The position numbers and the translations under genes were made by a program. Shown in pieces: positions 54,589 to 63,013 of a stretch of DNA of 64,000 bases. Origin of the DNA: Salibaculum halophilum (GTDB lineage: Bacteria; Pseudomonadota; Alphaproteobacteria; Rhodobacterales; Rhodobacteraceae); the NCBI RefSeq assembly GCF_002094885.1, contig NZ_MSIT01000007.1, positions 62,001 to 126,000 of the forward strand, written 5' to 3'. How positions within the stretch are numbered: the first letter of the stretch is position 1; every line of letters starts with the position of its first letter. Below the pieces are notes generated by a model, which saw nothing but the letters and a program-made list of their open reading frames with translations, had not been told where the DNA came from and searched no databases.

Positions 54589-55119
54589 TCAGTTTCCGGC
54601 ATCCGGGCCCGCGCCGGGCTGACCCAGCCTGATATCCGTCAACTGCCAGACCGACAGGCTGTAGTGCAGTTCGGTCTTGAATTCGGGCTCCTCGTCGAAT
54701 GGAAACATCACCCACAGCGGGCCCTTTTCGCGGATCGAAAACGGGGCGCCATCCAGCCGGTTGGCGATGATTGGATACTGTTCGCCGATCAACTCGGGCT
54801 CGAGGGTCACCGCGTAGTCATTGGCGGCCACAAGTTTGACCGGGGCCGACGGCTCGGCCCCGACCTTTGTCAGAACCCGGTGCAGGGACGGCCCGGAAAA
54901 GCTGTGCCGCTCCGCTGTCCAGAGCGTCGAGGTGACGAAGGATGTCTGCGCCAAGGCCATGAGGTCGGCATCGGTCAGTTCGATGGGCGGCGTGCCCTGT
55001 GCCGGATGGATCGTCAGCACGACCGGCGTGTCATCCGCGAGGGCCCGATCCGCCACCAGAAACGGGGTCACGAGGGCCAGCACGACGGCGCGCACAGTCT
55101 TTAGCGGGCGCTTGCGCAT
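54589..55119 (-). CDS. Secreted sulfite-oxidase-fold protein lacking cysteine
   Basis: A 176-residue protein with a signal peptide (cleavage near ALA, residue 28) and a truncated oxidoreductase-molybdopterin-binding fold: ERHSFSGPSLHRVLTKVGA, VKLVAANDYAVTLEPE, GPLWVMFPFDEEPEF. It contains no Cys at all, so the residue that binds molybdenum in sulfite oxidases is absent; it cannot be an ordinary Mo enzyme. It lies 18 bases before the kinase gene, in the same direction, so a role as periplasmic sensing partner of the kinase is likely (inference). Confidence 0.72.
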   Translation of the reverse strand: MRKRPLKTVRAVVLALVTPFLVADRALADDTPVVLTIHPAQGTPPIELTDADLMALAQTSFVTSTLWTAERHSFSGPSLHRVLTKVGAEPSAPVKLVAANDYAVTLEPELIGEQYPIIANRLDGAPFSIREKGPLWVMFPFDEEPEFKTELHYSLSVWQLTDIRLGQPGAGPDAGN

Positions 55120-55660
55120 GAAATTGTTCCTTCCGGTTTTCGATCACGTCCGCCGATCCGGCGATCCACGCCAGTGGCGCCTGAGTTTCGCTGCGCAGAT
55201 ATCAGGCTTCTTTCAGCGGTTGAACATAACTTTGGTTTCCAAATAGATCGTAAGCTTGACGGCGCGATACCCCGCAAAAACAGGGCGCGACAGCGGCGGG
55301 CGTGTCGTCTGACCCCGGCACGATGCATTTGCGCGGTGGCGGGGGCGGTTGTCAGGCAACCAAGGCGCGGACAGAAACTTTCGATCTCTTGTGGTTAGCC
55401 GCAGTTCACGGGACCTTGGAAAAACGATGTTCCCTCCGAATATCGGCCGATGCGACGGGCGCAGCGGCAATGCTCCGCCGCGCGTGTCCGTGCCTTCGGC
55501 ACCGTGTCCGGCCAGGCCGTCCTTCCCCAACAGGTTCGACCTGGCCGGACATTCCTGCAGGCCCTTGTGACGGCTGAACGATCAATGCCCAGTCCGGGAC
55601 CGGACCGCGGCTCCGTCCCCGCACCGTGAGACTAAAAGCACGCGCCAGAGACCACGCGCC
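55120..55660. other. 541-base gene-free interval with tandem stem-loops
   Basis: No convincing frame. The left part (55195-55260) is AT-richer and is a likely promoter region for the minus-strand kinase operon. The right part has three stem-loops in a row (55490-55605). Nothing else recognised. Confidence 0.55.
55490..55605. ncRNA. Three tandem stem-loops, possible small RNA
   Basis: GTGCC-TTC-GGCAC (55490-55502), then a perfect 12-bp stem TGTCCGGCCAGG (55505-55516)/CCTGGCCGGACA (55540-55551) with a 23-base loop, then GTCCGG-GA-CCGGAC (55592-55605). Strand unknown; no promoter or T-tract assigned. It could be a 5' leader of the small gene at 55661 or an independent RNA. Confidence 0.3.
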
Positions 55661-55909
55661 ATGACCGATGTGATGCACAGGGCCCGAAAGCCCCAGCCCG
55701 AAGAGCAGGCCCTTCTGACCTTCGTTAAGACGGCGAAACCGCGGGACTCCCATGTCTACGGTCACAGCGACAGGCGCGCATCACGCTCGGTCATGGAGCT
55801 GGCGCGCGTCTTGCAGACACGCGGGCTGATTCTACTGGTGCAGAAGCGCGAGAAAAAAGGCTTCGCATACACGGCGATCCGAACATCCAGGCCCGCCGAC
55901 CCGAGGTAA
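55661..55909 (+). CDS. Small protein of unknown function
   Basis: An 82-residue frame. Its central part, SHVYGHSDRRASRSVMELAR then VLQTRGLILLVQKREKKGFA, looks like a folded small domain with strand-helix-strand character, and the frame is not a shadow of anything else. Codon bias supports coding. Not recognised. It lies upstream of the sigma-factor gene. Confidence 0.5.
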   Translation: MTDVMHRARKPQPEEQALLTFVKTAKPRDSHVYGHSDRRASRSVMELARVLQTRGLILLVQKREKKGFAYTAIRTSRPADPR

Positions 55910-56132
55910 CGGTTTGCGACGCGGTGCCACTGGCCCGATTGGAAGGAGCCAGGGCGACCCTATGTCGCCCGGTGCCGCGACCGGATGAACAAGGCCACCG
56001 TCCGCGCGCCGGTTGGGCCCCGGGCCGACATGGGTCGGCACAAACCTTCAAGAAGTGATAGCGTATCGAAACGGGTTTGACAGCGGCTGGGCGCTGCACG
56101 TAGTTTCGCTTCGAAACCAATAAAGCCCTTTC

Positions 56133-56993
56133 ATGAACAAGCCCGTCACCAACATCACCAGCGGCAGCCGCCGTGTCCGCAGCCCCGGAATGCTGTCCCG
56201 CGACACCGAACAGGCCCTGATCCGCGCCTGGCAGGGGCAGGGCGACCGCGCCGCACGAGACCGTCTGCTCGCCGCCTTTGCGCCGCTGGCCGCCGCGATC
56301 GCCAAGCGCGTCGGGCGAGACAGCGGCGAGGTGGACCCGGACCTGCTCCAACAGGCCAATATCGGCTTGATGAAGGCGGCCGACCGCTTCGACACCGACC
56401 GGGGATTGAGGTTCGCGACCTACGCGGCCTGGTGGGTGCGCGACGAGGTGCAGGCCTACGCGCGGTCGAACATGTCGATCGTGCGGCGGCCCAATTCGCA
56501 CCAGACCCGCGCTGCGGTCGCGCGCCTTGCCCGACTCGATGCGCAAACGCCGGACGAGGGCGGTGCCGACAGCGCCGCGCAGAACAGGCAGCTCGCCGAG
56601 GCGCTGGGCGTGGGCGAGAAACGCGCCGCCGAGTTGCGCGCGCTCGTCACCGGGCGGGATCAGTCCCTCAATGCCCCGGCGCAGGACGAGGACGGCGCCG
56701 AGCGCATCGCCCTTCTGGTCGATCCCGCGAGCCTCGACACGCCCCTGCCCCTGCAACGGCTGGAAACGGAGGGCCTGCGGGCGGTGCTGGCCGAGGCGCT
56801 CGCGACGCTGCCCCGGCGCGAGTGCGATATCATCATCGCCACCCAGATAAGTGACCCGCCGGCCACGTTGGACGGGCTGGGCGCACAGTATGGCGTCTCC
56901 AAGGAACGGGTGCGGCAGTTGCGCGAACGCGCCTTCGAACGGCTTCGGGCGGCCCTGGCCGACCACGGTGTCGGCCCGGACCACCTGAGCTGA
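56133..56993 (+). CDS. Sigma-70 family factor, RpoH-like but divergent
   Basis: A 286-residue alternative sigma factor. Region 2 is clear (LLQQANIGLMKAADRFDTDR; LRFATYAAWWVRDEVQAYAR), and region 4.2 has the recognition HTH (LDGLGAQYGVSKERVRQLRE). The overall layout resembles RpoH, but the RpoH box that follows region 2 (QKKLFFNLR in true RpoH) is replaced by PNSHQTRAAVARLARL, so DnaK/FtsH-type control is doubtful. The two RpoH copies of Rhodobacteraceae are the closest relatives I can name. Target genes unknown. Confidence 0.8.
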   Translation: MNKPVTNITSGSRRVRSPGMLSRDTEQALIRAWQGQGDRAARDRLLAAFAPLAAAIAKRVGRDSGEVDPDLLQQANIGLMKAADRFDTDRGLRFATYAAWWVRDEVQAYARSNMSIVRRPNSHQTRAAVARLARLDAQTPDEGGADSAAQNRQLAEALGVGEKRAAELRALVTGRDQSLNAPAQDEDGAERIALLVDPASLDTPLPLQRLETEGLRAVLAEALATLPRRECDIIIATQISDPPATLDGLGAQYGVSKERVRQLRERAFERLRAALADHGVGPDHLS

Positions 56994-57113
56994 GCGCGCC
57001 CGTTGCCAGAATGTGCGCTGCCCGGGGGCTTGATCGCCGGCGCGACGGCATCAGCTATCGGGTAGGCGTGCCGTGCACGCCCGGCAACGTCACACAACAG
57101 CGAAAGGAAACCC

Positions 57114-57353
57114 ATGTCGGCCCCCGAGATCGCCCGCAAGGCCCCCTATGCAACGAATGTCGAAGCCGGAAAGAGCTACTTCTGGTGCGCCTGCGGCAAG
57201 AGCGCTAACCAGCCCTTCTGCGATGGCAGCCACAAGGGCACCGATTTCACCCCGGTGAAATACACGCCCGAGACGGATGGCAAGGCGGCCTTCTGTGGTT
57301 GCAAGGCCTCCGGCAACGCGCCGCTCTGCGATGGCACCCACGCCAAGCTCTAG
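57114..57353 (+). CDS. CDGSH iron-sulfur domain protein
   Basis: A 79-residue protein with two CDGSH motifs: CACGKSANQPFCDGSH and CGCKASGNAPLCDGTH. Each should bind a [2Fe-2S] cluster with three Cys and one His. Small double-CDGSH proteins are common in bacteria; their role is unclear, with redox sensing or cluster transfer suggested. GAAAGGAAA precedes ATG 57114. It converges on the cco genes. Confidence 0.9.
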   Translation: MSAPEIARKAPYATNVEAGKSYFWCACGKSANQPFCDGSHKGTDFTPVKYTPETDGKAAFCGCKASGNAPLCDGTHAKL

Positions 57354-57377
57354 CGCGAAGCGCCACCGGCCGCCGGG

Positions 57378-57539
57378 TCAGTCCTCGGCTGGGTGGTCGT
57401 CGTAGGTGTCCGACAGGATACGGCGGGCGTCGCCCTCGGGGTCGTCGTACTGGTTGGTGCGCAGGGTCCAGATGAACCCGGCCAGCCCGATGATCCCGAG
57501 AAAGATCGAGATGGGGATGAGAAAGGACAGGACTTCCAT
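57378..57539 (-). CDS. ccoS: cbb3 oxidase assembly protein CcoS
   Basis: A 53-residue single-helix membrane protein (IPISIFLGIIGLAGFIWTL) with the conserved NQYDDPEGDARRIL tail, typical of CcoS. It is needed for cofactor insertion into cbb3 oxidase. It starts two bases after the ccoI stop and is the last gene of the ccoGHIS set. Confidence 0.9.
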   Translation of the reverse strand: MEVLSFLIPISIFLGIIGLAGFIWTLRTNQYDDPEGDARRILSDTYDDHPAED

Positions 57540-57541
57540 GC

Positions 57542-59746
57542 CTACCTCACGCGTAGGGCGTTCAGGGAAACGGTGATCGAGCTGGCCGACATGGCCAGCG
57601 CCGCGATGAGGGGCGAACACAGGCCCGCGACCGCCAGCGGCACCGCGATGATATTGTACCAGGTGGCCACCGTGAAGTTCTCGCGGATGCGGCGCAGGCT
57701 GCGCCCGGCGGTCGAGATCGCCTCGGGCAGGGGCGACAAGGTCGCGCCCAGCAGCACGATGTCCGAGGCCACGCGCGCCGCGTCCAGCGCCGAGGCCGGC
57801 GAGATCGAAACATGGGCGGCCGTCAGGGCCGCGGTGTCGTTCAGCCCGTCGCCCACCATCAGAACCTTGGCGCCCTCGGCGCTCAGCGCCTCGATGCGGG
57901 CGGCCTTGTCGGCCGGCAGCGCCTCGGCCGTCCAGTCGTCGATCCCCAGGGAGCCGGCCAGCGACTGCACCGCCCTCGGACTGTCGCCCGACATCAGGAT
58001 CACGCGCATCCCGCGTTTCTCAAGCGCCGCGACGGTTTCGGCGGCGCCATCGCGCAGGCGGTCGGTGAACAGGATCGGGTGTGCCGCCTCGTCGCCGACC
58101 CGCAACCAGGCAGCGGTCTGGTCCAGCGGCTCGGCGCCCAGCCAGGCGGCGCGGCCCAGCCGAACGGGGTGGCCCTGCCAGGTGCCTTGCGTCCCGTGGC
58201 CCGGCACCTCGGTGATATCGGTCACGTCGGCGGGGACGACACCGGCCGCACGGGCGGCCTGGGTCAGCGCCTTGGAAAGCGGATGCGCCGATCCTGAGGC
58301 CAGCGCCAGCGCGATCTGCAGGTCGCGCGGCGGCATGTCGGCCAGGTTGGTCGGAACCGGGGTGCCCGCGGTCAGCGTGCCCGTCTTGTCGAACACCACC
58401 GTGTCGACCTGCGCCAAACGTTCCAGGGCGGTGGCGTTCTTGATCAAAAGCCCGTGCCGGAACAGCCGGCCCGAGGCGGCGGTCGTCACTGCCGGAACGG
58501 CCAGCCCCAGCGCGCAGGGGCAGGTGATGATCAGTACGGCGGCCGCGATATTCAGCGCGACGCGCAGATCGCCGGTGTAGGCAAGCCAGCCCACAAAGGC
58601 CAACGCCGAGAGAACATGGACCCCGGGGGCATAGAGCTTGGCCGCCTTGTCGGCCAGCGAGGTATAGCGCGACCGGCCGGATTCGGCGACGGCCACCAGA
58701 TCGGCCATGCGGTGCAGCGAGGTATCGCGCCCCACGGCCGTTGCGCGGATCACCAGCGGGCCAGTCAGGTTGACCTCGCCCGCGCTGACCGCGCGGCCCG
58801 GTTCGGCGCGGACCGGCACGGTTTCCCCGGTCAGCAGAGACCGATCAAGCTCCGACGTGCCGTCGGTGATGTCCCCGTCTACCGGCATGCGCGCCCCGGG
58901 ATGGACACGCACAAGGTCGCCCACGGCAAGGGTCCCAGCATCGACCTTCTCGTCGCCCTCGGCGCCGATGCGCCAGGCCTTGGGCACCTCCAGCGCGGCC
59001 AGTTCGCGCGCCGCCGAGCGCGCGACGGACCGGGTCCGGTGATCAAGGTAGCGGCCCGTCAGCAGGAAGAAGGTCAGTGCGATGGCGGCGTCGAAATAGG
59101 CGTGCTCGCCCGACAGCGAGGTCTCCCAGAGCGAAGTGACCAGCGCCAGCAGGATCGCCAGCGAGATCGGCACGTCCATGTTCAGGTGACGCGCGCGCAG
59201 CGCGGTCCAGGCGTTGCGAAAGAACGGCTGCGCCGAGAAGGCCACGGCCGGCATGACGATCGCCGCGGAAATCCAGTGGAACAGGTCGCGCGTGGCGCCC
59301 TCGGCCCCTGACCAGACCGCGACGCTCAGCAGCATGACGTTCATCGACGCGAACCCGGCCACCGCGAGCCGCATCAGCAGGTCGCGCCCGGCCCGGTCGG
59401 CCGCGTCGCCCGACAGGGTCGCGGAATCCAGCACATGCGCCTCGTAGCCCAGCCGTTCGACATCGGCGGCGATATCGGCCGGGTCGGTGCCGGGAGCGGC
59501 GTGCACCGTGGCGCGCTTGCGGGTCAGGTTGACCCGCGCGTCGCGCACGTGGGGCAGGGCCAGAAGCCCCTGTTCGACGGTGTTGATGCAGGCGGCGCAA
59601 TGGATCGTCGGCAGGGACACGAGGATGGTTTCATCCTCCGCGCCGGCCTGTTGCCGCGCGCGCTGCGCGGCGACGCTGGCCATGGAACAGCCCGGGCAGG
59701 CCGCGGCCCCCGTTTCGAACTCGGTGTCGAAATCCGTGCTTGCCAT
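57542..59746 (-). CDS. ccoI: Copper-translocating P-type ATPase CcoI
   Basis: A 734-residue P1B-type ATPase that supplies copper for cbb3 oxidase. N-terminal CPGC and HMA CAAC (IHCAACINTV) motifs bind metal; the membrane CPC, the phosphorylation motif DKTGTL, the SAHPLSKAL (HP locus) and GDGLNDTAAL follow. It overlaps ccoH by one base. Full length. Confidence 0.94.
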   Translation of the reverse strand: MASTDFDTEFETGAAACPGCSMASVAAQRARQQAGAEDETILVSLPTIHCAACINTVEQGLLALPHVRDARVNLTRKRATVHAAPGTDPADIAADVERLGYEAHVLDSATLSGDAADRAGRDLLMRLAVAGFASMNVMLLSVAVWSGAEGATRDLFHWISAAIVMPAVAFSAQPFFRNAWTALRARHLNMDVPISLAILLALVTSLWETSLSGEHAYFDAAIALTFFLLTGRYLDHRTRSVARSAARELAALEVPKAWRIGAEGDEKVDAGTLAVGDLVRVHPGARMPVDGDITDGTSELDRSLLTGETVPVRAEPGRAVSAGEVNLTGPLVIRATAVGRDTSLHRMADLVAVAESGRSRYTSLADKAAKLYAPGVHVLSALAFVGWLAYTGDLRVALNIAAAVLIITCPCALGLAVPAVTTAASGRLFRHGLLIKNATALERLAQVDTVVFDKTGTLTAGTPVPTNLADMPPRDLQIALALASGSAHPLSKALTQAARAAGVVPADVTDITEVPGHGTQGTWQGHPVRLGRAAWLGAEPLDQTAAWLRVGDEAAHPILFTDRLRDGAAETVAALEKRGMRVILMSGDSPRAVQSLAGSLGIDDWTAEALPADKAARIEALSAEGAKVLMVGDGLNDTAALTAAHVSISPASALDAARVASDIVLLGATLSPLPEAISTAGRSLRRIRENFTVATWYNIIAVPLAVAGLCSPLIAALAMSASSITVSLNALRVR

Positions 59747-60192
59747 CAGTCGACCAGGACCACGATCCTCTGCCGGAAGTCGGTTCCGTCCGGCGCCACG
59801 GCGTCGAGCCGCAGGTTCCAGTTGCCGTCCGCGGTTTCGACCGGGGCGACATAGGCCTCGCCGTTGAATTCGAAATCCGGGGTCTGGTCATCGCGGACCG
59901 ACGTGGCCCGCCCGAAGACGCCGCTGAGGCTTTGCACCTCGACCGGTACGCCCTCGGCGTCGGTGATGGACAGTGTCAGGACCTCGTCGCGCACAACGGC
60001 ATCGACCGTCCAGTCAAGCGCCAACTGGGCGGCGCGTTCCGCGTCCCAGTTCTGGCTTGCGACGTAGGAATTCTTGACCTCGAGGCCCGGGAAGGTGCGC
60101 ACCGCCGAAAAGGCCAGCAGCAGGTTCACGGAGATGATGACGGCAAAGGCGCCGGCGAAGAAGAAAAAGACCTTGCGGCCGGTGATCACCAT
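59746..60192 (-). CDS. ccoH: cbb3 oxidase assembly protein CcoH (FixH)
   Basis: A 148-residue protein with one N-terminal helix (FFFFAGAFAVIISVNLLLAF) and a periplasmic FixH domain (VASQNWDAERAAQLALDW, VPVEVQSLSGVFGRA). It overlaps ccoG and ccoI by one base on either side. It stabilises copper-loading intermediates during assembly. Confidence 0.92.
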   Translation of the reverse strand: MVITGRKVFFFFAGAFAVIISVNLLLAFSAVRTFPGLEVKNSYVASQNWDAERAAQLALDWTVDAVVRDEVLTLSITDAEGVPVEVQSLSGVFGRATSVRDDQTPDFEFNGEAYVAPVETADGNWNLRLDAVAPDGTDFRQRIVVLVD

Positions 60193-61610
60193 TATCTGCT
60201 CTCCAGTCCATTGAAGTGGGTGTCTTCGTGGGTGCGCTCGTTGCTTTCGAGGTCCTCCACCCAGATGCGGAAATCCGTGCGTGTCTCCTGGGCCGCCTCG
60301 GACCCGGCCGGTGCCGTGACATAGACGCGCTGGATCAGCATTTCGTCGGCCTCGACCTGCACGGTCTCATAAGGCGTGCCCTCGATCTGCAGATAGAGCA
60401 TCGGCGCGCCCGTCACCGTGATCCGGAAGGGGCGGTCATCGCCGGTCATGTTGCGCAGGCGCAGTTCGTAGGTGTTGCGCACCGATCCGTCCGCCATCTG
60501 GTCGAAGAGCGGGTTGCGTTCGGCCCGGACCGTCAGGTCGATCTCGGAGCGCACGAAGAGCGCCACCACGAGGCCCACGCCGACTGCGGCCCAGAGCGAG
60601 GAATAAAGCACGGTGCGCGGCCGGAAGATGTGGCGCCAGATGTCCTTGGCCTGGCCGCCGGCGCGCTCGACCTCTTCGTCGCGCAGGGTGAAATAATCGA
60701 TCAGCCCGCGCGGCTTGCCGATCTTTTCCATCACCTCGTCGCAGGCGTCGATGCACAGGCCGCAGGTGATGCAGGCCAGCTGCTGGCCGTCGCGGATGTC
60801 GATGCCCGTGGGGCAGACGTTGACGCAGGCATTGCAGTCGATGCAGTCGCCCAGGCCCTCGCGGGTCTTGCCCTTGCCGCGCGGTTCGCCGCGCCATTCG
60901 CGATAGCCGATGGTGATCGTGTCCTCGTCCATCATGGCGGCCTGGATGCGCGGCCAGGGGCAGGCGTAGATGCAGACCTGTTCGCGCGCGACGCCGCCCA
61001 TGAAAACAGTGGTGAAGGTCAGGATCGCCATGGTGGTATAGGCAACCGGATGCGCCTGGCCGGTGACCAGGTTTTGCAGCAGGGTCGGCGCGTCGGCGAA
61101 GTAAAAGATCCAGGCACCGCCCGTGGCCAGCCCGATCAGCAGCCAGACGACGTACTTCACGGCGCGCTTGCGGACCTTTTCGGTGTCCCATTTCTTTTTC
61201 CAAAGGCGCACGCGGGCGTTGCGGTCCCCCTCGATCCAGCGTTCGGTGAGGATGAACAGATCGGTCCAGACCGTCTGCGGGCAGGTATAGCCGCACCAGA
61301 CCCGCCCCAGCGCCGAGGTGAAAAGGAACAACCCCAGCCCGGCCATGATCAGAAGCCCGGCGATGAAATAGAACTCGTGCGGCCAGATCTCGATCCAGAA
61401 GAAGAAGAAGCGCCGGTTGGCCATGTCGACCAGAACCGCCTGGTCGGGCAGGGCCGGGCCGCGATCCCAGCGGATCCAGGGCGTCAGGTAATAGATGCCA
61501 AGCGTCACCGCCATGATCCACCACTTGAGGGTACGGAACTTGCCCTTCACCCGGCGCGGGAACACGGGCTCGCGCTTGGCGTAGAGCGACTGGTCTTCGG
61601 TCGAACTCAT
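60192..61610 (-). CDS. ccoG: cbb3 oxidase accessory iron-sulfur protein CcoG
   Basis: A 472-residue membrane protein with about five helices and two [4Fe-4S] motifs: CIDCNACVNVCPTGID and CITCGLCIDACDEVM. The C-terminal Ig-like domain (DRPFRITVTGAPMLYLQIEG) is typical. CcoG is a cupric reductase that supplies Cu(I) for oxidase assembly. An FnrL-type box lies 66 bases upstream, so the operon ccoGHIS is probably induced at low oxygen. Confidence 0.95.
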   Translation of the reverse strand: MSSTEDQSLYAKREPVFPRRVKGKFRTLKWWIMAVTLGIYYLTPWIRWDRGPALPDQAVLVDMANRRFFFFWIEIWPHEFYFIAGLLIMAGLGLFLFTSALGRVWCGYTCPQTVWTDLFILTERWIEGDRNARVRLWKKKWDTEKVRKRAVKYVVWLLIGLATGGAWIFYFADAPTLLQNLVTGQAHPVAYTTMAILTFTTVFMGGVAREQVCIYACPWPRIQAAMMDEDTITIGYREWRGEPRGKGKTREGLGDCIDCNACVNVCPTGIDIRDGQQLACITCGLCIDACDEVMEKIGKPRGLIDYFTLRDEEVERAGGQAKDIWRHIFRPRTVLYSSLWAAVGVGLVVALFVRSEIDLTVRAERNPLFDQMADGSVRNTYELRLRNMTGDDRPFRITVTGAPMLYLQIEGTPYETVQVEADEMLIQRVYVTAPAGSEAAQETRTDFRIWVEDLESNERTHEDTHFNGLESR

Positions 61611-61675
61611 GGAATCGTCCTGTTCGTGACTGTTCGCGTTGCACCCGGTTTCGCCGATATGACCGGCCCGTGGCT

Positions 61676-61689
61676 TTGACCTGGATCAA
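61676..61689. promoter_or_regulatory. FnrL-type box upstream of ccoG
   Basis: TTGAC-CTGG-ATCAA (minus strand TTGATCCAGGTCAA) differs from the FNR/FnrL consensus TTGAT-N4-ATCAA by one base and lies 66 bases before ccoG. It fits low-oxygen activation of the oxidase-assembly operon. Confidence 0.75.
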
Positions 61690-61775
61690 CTGAAAGCCGT
61701 ATCTGCGGGTCAGGTTTGCGATTCCCGGCATGTGGTCGGTCTGTCCGGCCCCACACCCGCGGGTCTCGGGCAAGG

Positions 61776-61804
61776 AAAACCCCCGGGCGCGACCCCGGGG
61801 GTTT
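61776..61804 (-). terminator. Terminator of the ccoNOQP operon
   Basis: On the minus strand an 11-bp perfect stem AAACCCCCGGG/CCCGGGGGTTT with a six-base loop is followed by TCC after the terminal Ts. It lies 94 bases after ccoP and before ccoG, so it separates the structural from the assembly genes. A second palindrome (61808-61823) sits next to it. Confidence 0.75.
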
Positions 61805-61897
61805 GGCCCTCCGATCGGAGGGGACGGGCCTGAGGGAATGCGCGAACAGGTCTCGGGCCCGCTATTGCCGGGGCAGCCGCACGCCCCGGCAAGTCCT

Positions 61898-62788
61898 TTA
61901 CTGGCCGCCGCCCAGCTGGTGGACGTAGACGGCCACGGCATTGACCTCGTCCTGGCTTAGGCCCGCGCCGACGCGGTAGTCTTCCGACCAGGCCGGCATG
62001 ACGCCGAACCGCGAATTCATGACCGTCTCGGTCACGGTCTCCTCGTCGCCGCCATAGAGCCAGATCGCATCGGCCAGGTTCGGGGCGCCCTGGAAGGTGT
62101 CGCCCATGCCCTCGGGCCCGTGGCAGGAGGAACAGTTGAGGTCAAAGACCTCGGCCCCGGCCTCGGCCAGTGCGGCGTCGCTTTCGTTGCCCGACAGCGA
62201 CAGCACGTATTGCACGACCTGGTCCACCTCCTCGGGCGGGAGGATGTCGCCGAAGGCCGGCATCTCGGACCAGCGCGCATCGAGCGATTGTTCGTTGCGG
62301 ATGCCGTGGGCGACCGTGTGCGCGATCTCGTCCACCGTGCCGCCCCAGAGCCAGGCGTCGTCGCGCAGGTTGGGGTAGCCGTTGGCGGGGGCGACGCCGT
62401 TGGCGCCCGACCCGTGACACTGCGAACAGTTGGCGGCAAAGACCGCGCGTCCGCCGTTGACCGCGTAGCTGTAGACCTCGCTGTCGCGGTTGTCGACAAG
62501 CGCGGCAAGGTCCGCGCCGGCCAGTTCCGTGCGCAGCGCGGCGTTCTGGTCGTTCACCGCCGCGATGTCCTCGGCCACGTCGGCCCGGGTCGAGTAGCCC
62601 AGCAGACCGGCGGTCGAACTCTTGATGCCGGGCCAGGCCGGATAGGCGATGGAATAGCCGATCCCCCAGACGATGGTTGCGTAGAAGATCCAGACCCACC
62701 AGCGCGGCAGCGGATTGTTGAGCTCCTCGATGCCGTCCCACTCGTGGCCGGTCGTCTCGACACCGTCGTATTCTTTCTTTTCACTCAT
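61898..62788 (-). CDS. ccoP: cbb3 cytochrome c oxidase subunit III (dihaem)
   Basis: A 296-residue membrane-anchored dihaem cytochrome c. After an N-terminal helix pair (WWVWIFYATIVWGIGYSIAY) two haem sites CSQCHGS and CSSCHGP are present. It carries electrons to the CcoN active site. The start overlaps the ccoQ stop as ATGA. Confidence 0.95.
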   Translation of the reverse strand: MSEKKEYDGVETTGHEWDGIEELNNPLPRWWVWIFYATIVWGIGYSIAYPAWPGIKSSTAGLLGYSTRADVAEDIAAVNDQNAALRTELAGADLAALVDNRDSEVYSYAVNGGRAVFAANCSQCHGSGANGVAPANGYPNLRDDAWLWGGTVDEIAHTVAHGIRNEQSLDARWSEMPAFGDILPPEEVDQVVQYVLSLSGNESDAALAEAGAEVFDLNCSSCHGPEGMGDTFQGAPNLADAIWLYGGDEETVTETVMNSRFGVMPAWSEDYRVGAGLSQDEVNAVAVYVHQLGGGQ

Positions 62789-63003
62789 TTCTGACCCTCC
62801 GGGTCGGTGTTGTTGTCCTGGGAGCCGTCAGCATCGTCTTCCGCCGGTGCGTCCTCGTTGCGGAAGATGGAATTGGCCGCGTCCTCGTGCACCCGGCGCG
62901 ATCCGGGCCGGAAGGCCCAGAACCAGGTCCCGATGAAGAAGATGAACAGCGCCAGCAGCATCCAGCTGTCTGCGAAGTGGCGAAGCAGGGAATAGGTTTC
63001 CAT
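62785..63003 (-). CDS. ccoQ: cbb3 oxidase subunit IV (CcoQ)
   Basis: A 72-residue single-helix protein (LLALFIFFIGTWFWAFRPGS) with a hydrophilic, acidic tail. Its place between ccoO and ccoP identifies it. It is involved in complex stability. Somewhat longer at the C-terminus than many homologues. Confidence 0.88.
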   Translation of the reverse strand: METYSLLRHFADSWMLLALFIFFIGTWFWAFRPGSRRVHEDAANSIFRNEDAPAEDDADGSQDNNTDPEGQK

Positions 63004-63013
63004 CGGTCTCTCC

